A DNA stretch of 64,000 nt from Hedera helix (Eukaryota > Streptophyta > Magnoliopsida > Apiales > Araliaceae): the NCBI GenBank assembly GCA_947179155.2, contig OX359283.1, positions 8,804,264 through 8,868,263 of the forward strand, given 5' to 3'. The notes below the pieces were generated by a model, which was not told the DNA's origin, searched no databases, and saw only the letters and a list, made by a program, of their open reading frames with translations. The position numbers and the translations under genes were made by a program. Positions 31,991-44,200 of the stretch are shown piece after piece. Every line of letters begins with the position of its first letter. Positions within the stretch are counted from its first letter, which is position 1.

Positions 31991-33708
31991 TTTTTCGAAA
32001 ACTTAAAGTACGAATCTACCTTAGAAATACCAATCAAAGTTTTAGATAATGAAATTATAAACAATTTAGACTCAAGAATCACTTCAAAATATTTTCTTAT
32101 GAAAAAGTTATGACAGTTACCGGAAAGGATGTCAAAGTTGAAAATAATTAAGGGCCCTCTGATCCTTGTACCAAAATTTAAGATTTTGAGTTAGCCAAGT
32201 TGCCTAAACATTCTGGCAATGAAAATAGTCTAGTTTAGGTATAAAAACAGTTATAGAATAAAAAAATTTGATGAACTAACATTCGGTACGCGAAACCTTT
32301 TATATAGGCGCTTTAAACGATTACCGGGAAACCCTAAATTGTGCTTAAGACAAGTTTTCTATCCTTAACCTTTGTTTACTTTCTTTTGCTATGATTTATA
32401 TATTTTGTAGAAACAACGTGTTATAAATCTTTGATATGTGAGTTATTGCTTCTTGTTTCGGCATAACTTGAAAAATGAAATGTTTATTCGTGATATATTT
32501 CGAATCATGCTTTATTATATCAAACCAAGTTGTCTTGGGGCGATCCTGACATGTGAAGTAAGTTGAGATGAACAAAAATGTATAGTTGTTTGTAAATAGT
32601 CCAGTGGAAAGTATGTTATGCATAACATAGGATGTCGTTAGATTGATCCCCTTTCTATATCCACAGTAAAGGTTCTAAGTCGAAAGACAAAGAACAGTTC
32701 AAGGTCTAACCACCACTCAGTCTTACTATGTTAAGAACATTTGTTATATCAATTGTTGTGCCATGAATCCTTACAATCCATATCGGTGTGAGTTCACTTA
32801 TATGCTATGTGTTTAAGACTTGCTGGGCATCTTAGCTCACCCTTGCATAAACCTAAATTGCAGACATACCAGAGACCTCTGACTCAAAGAAGAAAGGAAA
32901 TAAGAAATGCATAGACTAGTTTACTATTTTCTTAACTATTCTTGACTGTAGTCATAATGACATTTTGTAATAAGAATAAGTTCCACACATGTAACCGAAT
33001 ATTATATTAATATTATCAAATTTTATCACATTATCTTGTTATGTCTTTACTTTGATTAAACTTAGAATTGTTAAAACCTAACACAGTATTAATAATGATC
33101 TATTTATCTGGATGAGGATTGGTAAATAACTTGTGAGTTCTGTACATACGAGACAGAACTAAGCGATATTGACTGGCCAAATCCATCGTTAAGGTTCCTC
33201 GAAACCAAGTATAACTCGTTATTACTATTCTGCATGTCGAATAAATAGAATTATTAATATGAAGAGATATCACTATAAACAAATATGTTTCGAATGAGGG
33301 TTTTAACTAGTTGGGTAATGTTCTGTACGGAAAGAGAATTTTGCACCGGACAAAGACACAACCATTTGTCACGGATAAAGATGTAAACATTTATCACGGG
33401 TGAAGATATAAACATTCACCGCGAGATTCTCTGTTCTCAAGAGCCGTCCTAATGATTTAATGTCGTGGATGTTGGAACATGTGAAGTTATAGAATATCTA
33501 AATATTAAGGTTTAAAATGTTATGAATGAGTATTAAGTCTCTTGTATCGATTACAAGGACTTGATATAAAATAATGAAAGATCTTTGGAAATTAAGATGA
33601 GAACTTTGTTTATGAATAAAGAAAATTATCCATAAACCTAATGATTTAGTATTTATAGTGAGCACAAAGTCAGCTATATAGTAAATGTAGTGATTTGGGG
33701 GCGTCACA

Positions 33709-34235
33709 TAAAACATCTAAGATATAAACTTTGTCCAACAAAACTCTCACTCAACCCTTCCTAAAACAATTGAAGTGTGAAAACATTATTTCATGAATGG
33801 CAAACGCTTCCGTTTTCTCCATCTTCGAATGGATAATTGGCAATTTTGAAAATTAAAAATTCAATTCGATAAAAAAAAACGTGAGCACTATAGGGGTGAA
33901 CTTACATATGCTACGAAGAGCAGAATATCCCCAAGTTGAAGGTACTTTAATAAGAAGCTAATTTAGCAATAATTTATAAAATAAATTATTTATTACATGA
34001 TACAAACTACATAAGCTACGAAATTTTTGCTAAATTGATCTAGTTATGTTATATACCTAACTAGTCATGTTAAATATATATACTGCTCTCCATATTGGGT
34101 AGCAGCCAGGATATAATGGAAATTATTTTAATTGAACTTTTTTTTATTATAAAAATATGAGGTTTAACAGAACCTCAAATACAACATTGAAGCGACAGAA
34201 ATCTAAACCCAAATCAACAAAAATCCATTAAGATT
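33709..34235. other. Spacer between two inverted LTRs, possible exon remnant
   Basis: A 527-bp AT-rich stretch with no transposon motif. On the minus strand, sequence around 33945-33910 leads to CATATGTAAGTT, which contains a strong donor-like GTAAGT. A later ATG at about 33820 opens a short frame (MEKTEAFAIHEIM). It could be gene-related DNA belonging with the FATB region. Not identified. Confidence 0.3.
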
Positions 34236-35854
34236 AGTGACGCCCTCAAATCACTATACTTACTATAACTGACTTGGTACTCACTATAAATGCTAAATCA
34301 TTAGGTTTATAGATGATTTTCTTTATTCATAAACAAAGTTCTCATCTTAATTTTCAAAGATCTTTCATTATTTCATACCAAGTCCTTGTAATCGATGCAA
34401 GGGACTTGATACTCAATCATAACATTTTATCATTAATATTTAGATATTCTATAACTTTACATGTTCCAACATCCACGACATGAAATCATTAGGACGGCTC
34501 TTGGGAACAGATAATCTTACGGTGAATTTTTGTATCTTCACCCGTGATAAATGTTTGAATCTTTATCCGTGACAAATGGTTGTATCTTTGTCCGGAGCAA
34601 AATTCTCTTTCCGTACAGACCATTATCCAACTAGTTAAAACCCTCATTCGAAACATATTTGTTTATAGTGATATCTCTTTATATTAATAATCCTACTTAT
34701 CCGACATTTAGAATAGTAGTAACGAGTTATACTTGGGTCCGAGGAACCTTAACGATGGATTTGACCAGTCAACATCGCTTAGTCTTGTCTCATATGTACA
34801 ACACTCACAAGTTATTTACCGATCTTCATCTAGATAAATAGATCATTATTAATACTGTGTTAAGTTTTAACAATTCTAAGTTTAATCAAAGTAAAGACGT
34901 AACAAAATAATGTGATAAAACTTGATAATATTTATATAATATTAGGTTACATGTGTGGAACTTGTTCTTATTATAAAATATCATTATGACTACAGTTAAG
35001 AATAGTTAAGGAAAGCTCTAAACTAGTCTACGCATTTTTTCTTTCCTTTTTTCTTTGAGTCGGAGCTCTCGGGTTTGTCTGCAAGTTATATATAACTTCT
35101 AGGCATATAACTTCTATATATATAAATCTATCTCTAATTTTATCCAATTCAATCCTACTTGGAGATATTGGGTACTTCCTAGCCAATCATCCTTGCTAAC
35201 TAAGAGATTACATGGGTCCCATTGGACTCCCTCCTTATCCCCTACTTTTGATTTATTTTTATTATCTAATTTATAGAACAATTGACCAAGACTTTGACTT
35301 TGACTTAATGCACCATTTGGGCTAATGTTTGGGCCACTAAATAAATTCTATTGGGCTACACTAATTAAAGCTTTGAACTATTAGCATACTTGATAATTAA
35401 TTCAAGTAATAAGCTAGTTTAATAAATTATATGATCACACATTAATTATCCACAAGTTCAATACACAATAAAATCTTAGGGCTTGTTTAAATAATTTACA
35501 AGGCTAGTCCAATAAAATTAAATTGCATACTTGGACTATTAAATAAATTCACAACTTAGCCTATTGGCTCATATAATAATCAACTAAATTAAATCACATA
35601 ATCTAATTAGACTTGCTAATTACAAAGTTAATTGAATTATTTACGTATTAATTTATTAACTTTAAATTCCCTTAGGTTAGTCCATTAAGTAAATAAGTCA
35701 TTAATTGGATTTTTCTTTAATTAATTTCAACACAAAGTCACATAATCAATCATTTTCATAATGATTTAAATTAATTCACACAAAATTCACTTCATCGAAA
35801 AATAAATTCTTAATTTTTTTATTTATAATGTTATTTAATATTCGTAGTCATTAC
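34236..35854 (-). repeat. LTR (minus orientation), inverted relative of solo LTR D, internally deleted
   Basis: From 34236 (AGTGACGCCCTCAAATCAC) to about 35085 it is the reverse complement of 33708 down to about 32860 in solo LTR D, with scattered differences. Beyond 35085 it changes to a U3 type resembling 53220-54171. It ends AGTCATTACA at 35854, right before a PPT, so it is the 3' LTR of a minus-strand element. At 1.6 kb it is much shorter than its relative, so an internal deletion is likely. Confidence 0.82.
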
Positions 35855-36866
35855 ATTCTCCCCCTCATAATAATTCCGTTCTCGGAATTACAACATAAGT
35901 TCACTAAAAAGATACGGATAATTCTTCCTCATCTTTTCTTCAAGTTTCCATGTACTTTCTTCAGTCGTGTGGTTACTCCAAAGCACTTTGACAGAATATA
36001 TGACCTTATTTCTTAACATCTGTTCCTTCATATCTAGTATTTAGATATAAATCTCTTAATACAATAAGTCTTTCTCAACTTGAATTGGTTCATTGGATAT
36101 CACATGCTTGTAATCAAACTTATATGACCGCAACACTGAAACATGAAACACGTTATGAATGTACTTCAGTTCAAGAGGTTAAGCCATCTCGTACGCCACT
36201 TCACTTACCCTTTTCAAAATTTCAAATGGTCCTATGAACCGCGGGCTCAATTTTTCTTTTTTGCCAAATCTTATCTTCCCTTTCCAGGGAGATATCTTCA
36301 GAAACACAAAACTCCCGACTTTAAAATCTCTTTTCTGATGATGTAAATCGATATACTTTTTCTATCGATCTTGAGCTGCCACCAACTAAGCTCTTATAAC
36401 TTTAATAACATCTACAGTTTGTTGTACCAACTCAAGTCCTAGCAGTCTTTGTTCACCAACCTCATCCTAACATAAGGGCGTGCGGCACTTCTTCCCATAC
36501 AGTGCTTCATATAGCGGCATGCCAATACTAGCGTGATAACTGTTGTTTTATGCAAACTCCACCAGAGGTAGGTGATCATCCCAACTACCCTTAAAATCTA
36601 TTACATAATCTTTAAGTATGTCTTCAAGCGTCTGAATCGTTAGTTATCTCTGCCCATTAGTTTGAGGATGATACATTATACTCAACCTCAACTGCGTTCC
36701 CATGCATTCTTATAAACTCCTCCAGAAATTCGACGTAAAGTGTAGATCTCTATCAGACATAATAGATACCGGCACTCCGTGTCGTGATACAATTTCTTTA
36801 ACACATAGCTTTGCTAACTGCTCCAGATTGTACCTGATCTTGATAGGTAGAAAATGTGCAGAATTT
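35855..36866 (-). pseudogene. Decayed chromovirus-like pol 3' end: integrase C-terminal half and chromodomain-type tail
   Basis: The minus-strand PPT (TTCTCCCCCTCATAATAATT on +) adjoins the LTR. In broken frames the minus strand then encodes, from 36866 down, SAHFLPIKIRYNLEQLAKLC, GVPVSIMSDRD (second integrase Asp), GSWDDHLPLVEFA, the region KISPWKGKIRFGKKEKLSPR and FEILKRVSEVAYEMA, and the tail HNVFHVSVLRSYKFDYKHVI. Many stops interrupt it. The 5' part is cut at 36866 by the second Athila LTR. It closely resembles element A (6546-9038), so both belong to one family. Confidence 0.87.
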
Positions 36867-38065
36867 TGATGAGTGGTATTTATACGTACGAATTGAGTAC
36901 TATTGGAATTAATTATTTGCTATCTTTATAGGTTTTTAGGATGTTTTTAATGGTTTTTATGTTTAAATATCTCAAGAGTTGAATAGAAGGGCAAAACAGA
37001 TATTTTGGATTTTTAATGGCATTGTCGTAATTATGGTGCCCCAATGAAGCGCTTAGGCGCTTGTTTAGTACAAGAATTGGGCGCCTAGGCACCCAAGTGG
37101 TGGTAAAGCTCCTGCTTTTTACTGTTATAACTAAAAAAGGAGGGAAATCTAAATATCAAAGACCACTTTTCAGAAAATATAGAACAGATGCGGCTAAAGA
37201 CGAAAAGAGAGCTCAAGAACAAGGACAATACAAAAAGGCTGGAAAGCAACAAAGAGAAGGGAGTAACTAAAAAATAGGGCTTTAATCTTTCTTCCTTGTT
37301 TGTAATCTAACAATGTTAAATACCTTGTTATTGGTTTTTATTTCATTAGCTATAAACTAACTTCTATTCTAAAGTTGCAATAGAATCTAATACTTAGTTT
37401 TAATTAACTTTCTCTCCTTTTAATGATTGTGGATCACTTGTGGATGGATTGTCAAGTTTTGTGCCATACATATTATTTGCTTAGTTGATAAGTATTGAGG
37501 TTATCTTTAGGAAACTGAAAAATGGAATAAAGAGAGTAGACCTAAAGCTTGATAACACATGTTATGTATTTTTATCTTAGGATTAAATGCATAATTTGTA
37601 TGTAGGATAAGAATATACATATGTACCATGTGTAACCTGTGTGAGAAAATAATCTTAATGACTCATTGGCTAATTTATTTCACATAGACATATAGTGATT
37701 TAATTAATGAGGAGATTCCCATTAGACTATTAGAAGAGGTTTGTGAGTGCTTAGACATTTCGGATGGCCATTCATATGATCCGTTAATTAAAGAGAGGGT
37801 TAGGAGGTTTTAGTGACGTATTGGAGGATATTGTGATTTTAGGTTGTCTCATATTGATATTTTAGTTACCGCTTATTACTTTTATTAATTTAATCAAAAT
37901 CATATTCACTATTTTCAATCATTGTTTAATTAAGGTTAGTGAGATATAAGTTTAATATTTTGAAAATATTAGTGTTAACTCTGTGGGATCGACATAAATA
38001 TACTTTATATTACTTGTGGGCCATGTATACTTGCACGCTAATATTAATCGTGAAAACGACCATCA
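36867..38065 (+). repeat. 5' LTR of Athila element 2 (1.2 kb)
   Basis: It starts TGATGAGTGG and ends ACGACCATCA, short inverted ends. About 180 bp in (37046-37094) it holds two palindromic words, AAGCGCTTAGGCGCTT and GGGCGCCTAGGCACCC. They sit where Athila element 1 has its ACGCAGCTGCGT array. Near its end lies CTCTGTGGGATCGAC, usual for this group. The frame at 37061-37270 is not regarded as a gene. Confidence 0.88.
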
Positions 38066-38067
38066 AG

Positions 38068-38089
38068 TTTTTGGCACTATTGTCGATGA
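38068..38089 (+). promoter_or_regulatory. Decayed primer binding site of Athila element 2 (tRNA-Asp type)
   Basis: TTTTTGGCACTATTGTCGATG follows the LTR. Live Athila/Tat elements have TTTGGCGCCGTTGCCGGGGA here. The differences are mostly C/G to T/A, as expected after long methylation. Confidence 0.75.
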
Positions 38090-38295
38090 GTTATTTATCT
38101 TAAAAAAATTCAATATTAAGCTCATTCGAGATAATCTTAATTTAAACAGTTACTTCTGTTTAATTTTGTAGGTACTTTTGACTTTTTATGCGACCTTTCC
38201 AAGATCCAAATTTAGAAACTTTTGATCTTGAAATTGAAAGAACTCTGTGAAGACTGTGAAAAGAAAAGGGTCGAGTTATACATGTTCAAGATGCA

Positions 38296-39500
38296 ATGGC
38301 AGAAGAAGATCATAAAACTTTACAGGAATATGTTATGCCGCAAGTCACAGATATCCATTCGAGCATTATTAGGCCAGCTATCATAGCTACTAGCTTTGAC
38401 ATCAAGCTGGGCACTATCCAAATGATTCAGAATCGTGTGCAATTCAGTGGGATGCCAAATGATGACCCAAATGCTCATTTGGTAAATTTTTTGGTAATTT
38501 ATAACACTTTCTTTCACACTCTCAGACTCCGATTGTTTTCTTTCACTCTTTGTGATAAGGCGAATAGTTGGTTGCACTCATTTTCAGTGGGCTCCATTAC
38601 TACCTTGGCTGACTTAGCTCAGAAATTCTTGACGAAGTTCTTTCTGCCAGTAAAAACATCGAGGTTAAGGAATAATATCACATCCTTCTTACAACAGGAC
38701 TCTAAGTCTCTTTATGAAACGTGGGAGCGATTTAAAGATCTACTCAGAAAGTGTCTGCACCATAGCATACCCAAATGGCTGCAGGTTTAGACATTCTACA
38801 ATGGGTTGTTTAGTTCAACCTGATCGAGTGTAGATGCCGTAGCTGGCAGAGCATTAATGGTGAAAAACTATGATGATGCTTATGAGTTGCTAGAAATCAT
38901 GATAGCTAACAACTACCAATGGCCTTCTGAAAGGTAGACTCAAAGAAAGGCGGCTAGAATGCATGAGCTGGATGTAGTTATAGCCTTATCTACACAAGTA
39001 GCTGTGTTTGCACGGAAAATCGATAATTTTGGGGTAAAATCTGTACAGAGTGTTGCAGCTTATGAATTTGTGTTGGGGATCACTCGAGTGATCAATGTGC
39101 TATAAGAGTAGAATCAATTCAATAAGTCAGCAATTATAATCGGTAGCCGAACAAGAACATTCCCACATATTATCAATCGAGCTTGTGAAATCATCCAAAT
39201 TTCTCATCGAGCAATAATAACAATCAAGGTCAATCTTCAGCTCCAAGTCAACCATATCCTTTAGGATTTCAAAATTACAACCAACAACAACCTCAACAAG
39301 CTCCACCTCAATAGGATAAGAAGTCTAACTTGGAAGAATTGCTTTCCCAGTATATTTGACAAAATGAGAAGAGAATAAATAGCTAAGATGTTGCCATTCA
39401 GAATTTAGAAAACCAAGTGGGGGCAGCTTGCAAGTGCTATAAATAATCGTCCTCAAGGGACCTTGCCAAGTGATACTGATGTCAATCCTAAGAGGGAAGG
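38296..39500 (+). pseudogene. Athila element 2 gag (broken by stops)
   Basis: The open part, 38296-38790, encodes the Athila gag core: RVQFSGMPNDDPNAHLVNFL, RLRLFSFTLCDKANSWLHSF, DLAQKFLTKFFLPVKTSRLR and SLYETWERFKDLLRKCLHHS. The stop at 38788 (TAG) falls in LQV-stop-TFYNGL, where the family has Gln. The same frame continues with TGA at 38821, VDAVAGRALMVKNYDDAYEL, and TAG at 38935 after NNYQWPSER. Beyond about 39000 frames shift, and Gln/Pro-rich spacer sequence runs to about 39500. Gag would form the particle; this copy is dead. Confidence 0.9.
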
Positions 39501-39810
39501 AAAGGAGTAGTGTAAGGCAGTTACACTTCGTAGTGGTAAAGCATTACCAAAAATCATGAAAAAAACCATTATAGTGTCACAAACTGCTACTGAAGAAGAC
39601 AGTGTTGTTAAAGAAAGCAATAAAAGTGGGGAGCCAGAAACTTTGGTGGAAGAAGTCCAAGTGCTAGTCCCGATATTCAACAAGACTATTCCAAGAGTAC
39701 AACCCATGCCATTTCCTCAAAGGCAGAAAAAAAAGAAACTAGACAACTAGTTTTCCAAGTTCTTGGAGGTGCTAAAGAAGCTTCACATAAAAATTCCATT
39801 TACCTAAGCT

Positions 39811-40350
39811 TTGGAACAGATAACGAGCTACATGAAGTTTGTAAAAGACATTCTGTCAAAGAAAAGGAAGCTCGGATACTATGAGACGGTCACGCTAACA
39901 GAGGAATGCAGTGTAATCCTTCAGAAAAAACTTCCTCCAAAGCTAAAGGATCTAACAAGTTTCACTATTCCATGTTCTATCGGAAGAGAATTCAATGGGA
40001 AAGCTTTATATGATCTTGGTTCAAGCATTAATCAAATGCCTCTGTCAATCTATAAGAAGCTAGGGTTGAATGAAGCAAAGCCCACTAGTGTTACTTTGTA
40101 GTTGGTAGACAGGTCCCTGACATACCCAAAGGGAGTGGTGGAAGATGTGTTAGTGAAAGTTGACAAGTTCATTTTTCTTGCAGACTTTATAGTCCTCGAC
40201 TTTGAGAAGGATTGGGATGTGCCTATTATCTTAGGGCGTCCATTTCTAGCCACTAGGAGAACTATCGTAGATGTCCAAAAAGAAGAGCTCACTATGAGGG
40301 TGCATGATCAAGAGATAATGACTCAGAAGATTATTATAGGGTTGATGTAG
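39811..40350 (+). pseudogene. Athila element 2 aspartic protease domain (one internal stop)
   Basis: ALYDLGSSINQMPLSIYKKL is the Athila-type protease loop, where D-L-G-[AS]-S replaces the usual D-[ST]-G. After a TAG at 40099-40101 (family has Gln: TLQL), the frame resumes with DRSLTYPKGVVEDVLVKVDK, DFIVLDFEKDWDVPIILGRP and FLATRRTIVDVQKEELTMRV. The ILGRPFLAT block is the second conserved protease segment. The enzyme would mature Gag-Pol. Confidence 0.9.
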
Positions 40351-40992
40351 TTGACAGAGCAGTGAATGAAGTGTTTATGGAAACTTGTATATCTGACCCT
40401 TTGGAAGCTTCAATCATTGGAACCTCTACAACAGAAGATCCTACTCATATCGAGTGCGTGAAATATTTGGATGCCTCTCCTCAATTCACCAAGTTCAAAC
40501 AATATTATGAATCTTTGGAGCAATCTGGCACTTCTACTTCAACTTTATCTAAGGAGGAATCACCTATACTGGAACTCAAACCGTTGTCGAGTCATTTGCG
40601 GTATACCTTTCTAGGAAAAACATCCACTTTGCCTGTAATAATTTTTGCAATTCTAGATGAGGAACAGGAAAGTGAGCTCTTAAGTGTGCATAGAAAGTAT
40701 AACACAGCTTTAGGGTGTTTTTGATATAAAATGGATTAATCCATCCATTTGTATGCACAAGATCTTATTAGAAGATGATGCCAAGCCAACCATTGAGAAT
40801 CAAAGACGTCTCAACCCCATTATAAAAGAAGTAGTGAAGAAGGAAATCATTAAATGACTCGATGCTGTAATAATATATCCTATCTCCAATAGCCTATGGG
40901 TTAGCCCCGTTCAGTGTGTTCCAAAAATTAAGGGTATGAATGTTGTGTTAAATGGAAATAATGAACTAATTCCTACTCAATTTGAGGGTATG
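40351..40992 (+). pseudogene. Athila element 2: protease-RT linker and first part of reverse transcriptase, cut by insertion
   Basis: The frame at 40362-40724 holds the acidic linker before RT (LELKPLSSHLRYTFLGKTST then LPVIIFAILDEEQ). RT then begins in another frame: MHKILLEDDAKPTIENQRRL, NPIIKEVVKKEIIK, a TGA at about 40854 (family has Trp), then IIYPISNSLWVSPVQCVPK. Shortly after NELIPT the sequence ends at the LTR that starts at 40993. The rest of RT is not found on the far side within the window. Confidence 0.88.
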
Positions 40993-41211
40993 TGTAATAT
41001 CTCATATATTTACAAGAATTGTAAATAAGATTTGAAATAATTAATTAAAGGTTATGTTTTAAAACCTAGAGTTATTGAAGTGAGATGTGTAGAAAATGGG
41101 TAAACATTTTTTTTTAACATAATTTATTTGTTAGAAATTAAATGTGGAAATATTTTAATGATGCATGTAGAGAATTTATTATGGAAATAAATTCATTTGA
41201 GAAGTGAAGAT

Positions 41212-41251
<40 letters not shown>

Positions 41252-44200
41252 TTAAAGTGTGCTTGCTAGCCAAATAAGAAGATGAGTAAGTTAATACTCA
41301 ATTAAACTAATAAATTAATTAGTTTAAATATGAAGTCATGAAATATAATTAATTAGGTTAATTATATTAGTATGAGTTAAAGTTGTGGAAAATTTAGGAA
41401 GATTGTCTTGGATGGCAATAATGTGAAGTTAATTAATTAAGTAAGTAACTTAATTATTAAGTTGTTATAAAGAGTTCAAGTAATTTAATTACTACTACTG
41501 GACTAGCACAAATGGATTATAGATGTTAGCCCAATATGAGAAGACTTGCATAAAGAGGGATAATTAAATAAGAGAGCCCAACGCAAAATAAGCTAGATAG
41601 CCCAACCATTTAAAAAGTCAAATGATGGTCAAAGTGTTGGAAAATATTGTTGAGTATAGAGAATTAAAATGTAAGGTTAATTGAATAACCCTAGTTGGTA
41701 GGCAAGAGATAGCACTAATCAATCATTGGTTAATTGCTAGGTGAATAAATATGGTGATGAGAATTAATCATGGATGAATTAATTATGTAACCCAAGGTGG
41801 TAGAATAATTAAAGACAAGTATAATTGGATTATATTATAAGTCTAATTGATGTATTAAACTAAGTTAAATAAATTAACCTAGTAGTCCATGTAATTATTT
41901 AAACATTGATTCATGTAATAATTAATCAAGCACAATGCTTGTTTTAATTACAAGTAACATGTGTTAGTTAATGTTAGCCCAATAGAATAATTAAAATTGA
42001 GCCCAAACAAATTAAATGATGAGCCCCATAGATTTAATTCTAAGGTCCAAAGTGGAGCCCAATGTTCATGTATAGGTCAATGTATATATATATATATATA
42101 TATATATGGATACTTATATAATGATACAGGATATAAAAATAAAGCTAAATTGGTGTAATAAAGTAGAAATCCCGAATTTTGGGGCCCACAAGGATGGAAA
42201 TGTTGCTTGTTGGTTGATTTTGGGTACAAAGTTGGTTCATCAACTCCCCACTAACCCTAATCAATCAAATGGTCATTCAAAATGTCTGTCATGTGGTCAT
42301 TCTATGCTATAGTAAGCATAATTAGCTCTTAATTTGACTATGTTTGTTGATTAGTAGGAGTAGATGGTGATTAAGGGAGTGCTATATATAGAGAAGAAGG
42401 AAAGAGCTAGTAAAGGTTAGTCATTTGCTAGCTAGTTCAAGTATTGTAGAGAGAGAAGCTCTAGAGAAAAATAAGAGCTACCTTGTGAGATTGATGATCC
42501 ACCAAGAAAAAGTGCTAGAGGATAGTTAATGAGGAGTCACAAGCCAAGATCATGCCAAGAAGAAGAAGAGCATCCATGTCTAAGAGGTTAAAAATTGTTC
42601 TAAACCCTCTTTAGTTCATTTTTATAGTTTAGATATGATTTGCACAGTTAAAATATATTTTTAACCGATCAAAAGTTATTTTGATGATCTAGAAGTCTAA
42701 AACTATGACATATAGGTATATTCATGGTTTGATATAGTTAGTACATATATTTGTATAGGTGGTATGCAAAGAATTAGAAGAAAAGTGCATATAGAGATTT
42801 ACCGGTAAAAACCTTGGTAGCTATGTGCTATTTAATATTGTAGATTGAAAGGTACAAGTTGGAAAATTAATTTCTATAGCTAGAAAGTTACATATATGAG
42901 TTTTTAAGAAAATCCAACTTGAAGCTTTCAAAAACATGGAAAAACAAGGAAATTATGGCTTTTACCGCAAAATAGGGCGTTTTAAAATCCTAGATGGTTC
43001 GATCTTAAATTTCTTGTCAAAACGTTTTTTAAAATATGATTGAACCATGAAATATTATAAAATAAGAAGTTAGGAAGACAACAACACTAAGTTGGTGTCA
43101 TTTGGATGTGTAGAGTTTATTTTATTCAAGTTTGAACCATTAAAACTAAGGATTTGTGATTTTAGTTTTTACTCTGTCCTTGTGAGCCATTTTTAGTCTA
43201 GTTTCGTTTGGAATTTGGATTTGTTATCTAAAGAGAAGTTGTAGAGGGGAAATTTTTTATGAGAATAGACTTAAGAATTACCCTAAAATATTTTAAAATG
43301 AAGAAATTATGGTTGTCGGAGTAACTAGAGGTCGGACAATCCATTTTAGGGCTTTTGTGTTCTGTTTTGGACGCCCCGGTGCCAAGAATAGCTTATGTTG
43401 AGCGTCGGGACATTCAAAACAGAATGTCCAAGTTGTCTGGGTCGGTCCGGGTCGAGTTTTTAATGAAATTTTAAGTTAAAATAAGTGTAAAATGAATGGG
43501 TCTGAATAATAAACCAATATATGAAGTTTATTAGTAACTAATTGGTAGCTAAATGTTTAACATAAATACTAAAGTTACCACAGTTAAAAAGTTAACTATT
43601 GGTATTATTTAAATATTATTAAAATATTATTAAATGATCAATAATAGTATTATATGATTAAAAAGTTATTGAATGATGAATAACATTTGTAAATGATTAA
43701 AATATCATTACATGGTTAATAATATTAATAAGAGATTAAAATATTATTAAATGGTTAATAATATTAATAAGTGGTTAAAATATTATTAAATGGTTAATAA
43801 TATTAATAAGCCATTAAAATATTGTTAAATGGTTAATAATATTAATAAATGATTAAAATATTATTAAATGGTTAATAATATTAAGAAGTGAATAAAATAT
43901 TATTAAATAATTAATGACATTAGTACATGATTAAAATATTATCAAATAGTTAATAATATTAAGAAGTGATTAAAATATTATTAAATGATTAATAATATTA
44001 ATAAGTGATTAAAATATTATTAAATGAGTAATAATATTAATATGTGATTAAAATATTATTAAATGGTTAATAATATTAATATGTGATTAAAATATTAATG
44101 GTTAATAATATTAATATGTGAGTAAAATATTATTAAATGGTTAATAATATTAATAAGGGATTAACATATTATTAAATGGTTAATAATATTAATATGTGAG

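Larger units (their letters stand above)
29909..33708 (+). mobile_element. Solo LTR D (3.8 kb, plus orientation)
   Basis: It begins TGTAATATCC and ends GGGGGCGTCACA, the ends of the chromovirus-like LTRs here. Flanks are GAAAA (29904-29908) and TAAAA (33709-33713), a possible 5-bp duplication with one mismatch. No primer site or internal region follows, so it is a solo LTR. A TATA-like box CTATAAATAGG lies at 31255-31265. Inside are an ATACG-rich block and four spaced repeats. Confidence 0.85.

Noticed and set aside
34230..34240. TAGTG at 34235 as the missing right terminus of the CACTA element
   Set aside because: The bases around it are the start of an LTR (GTGACGCCC), and no inverted copy of CCAAAAATCTGGGCA or GAGACGG subterminal repeats precedes it.
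37061..37270. 69-codon basic frame in the Athila 2 LTR
   Set aside because: Lies wholly within the LTR, beyond the palindromes. Lys/Arg content comes from the A/G-rich leader, not from a recognisable domain.
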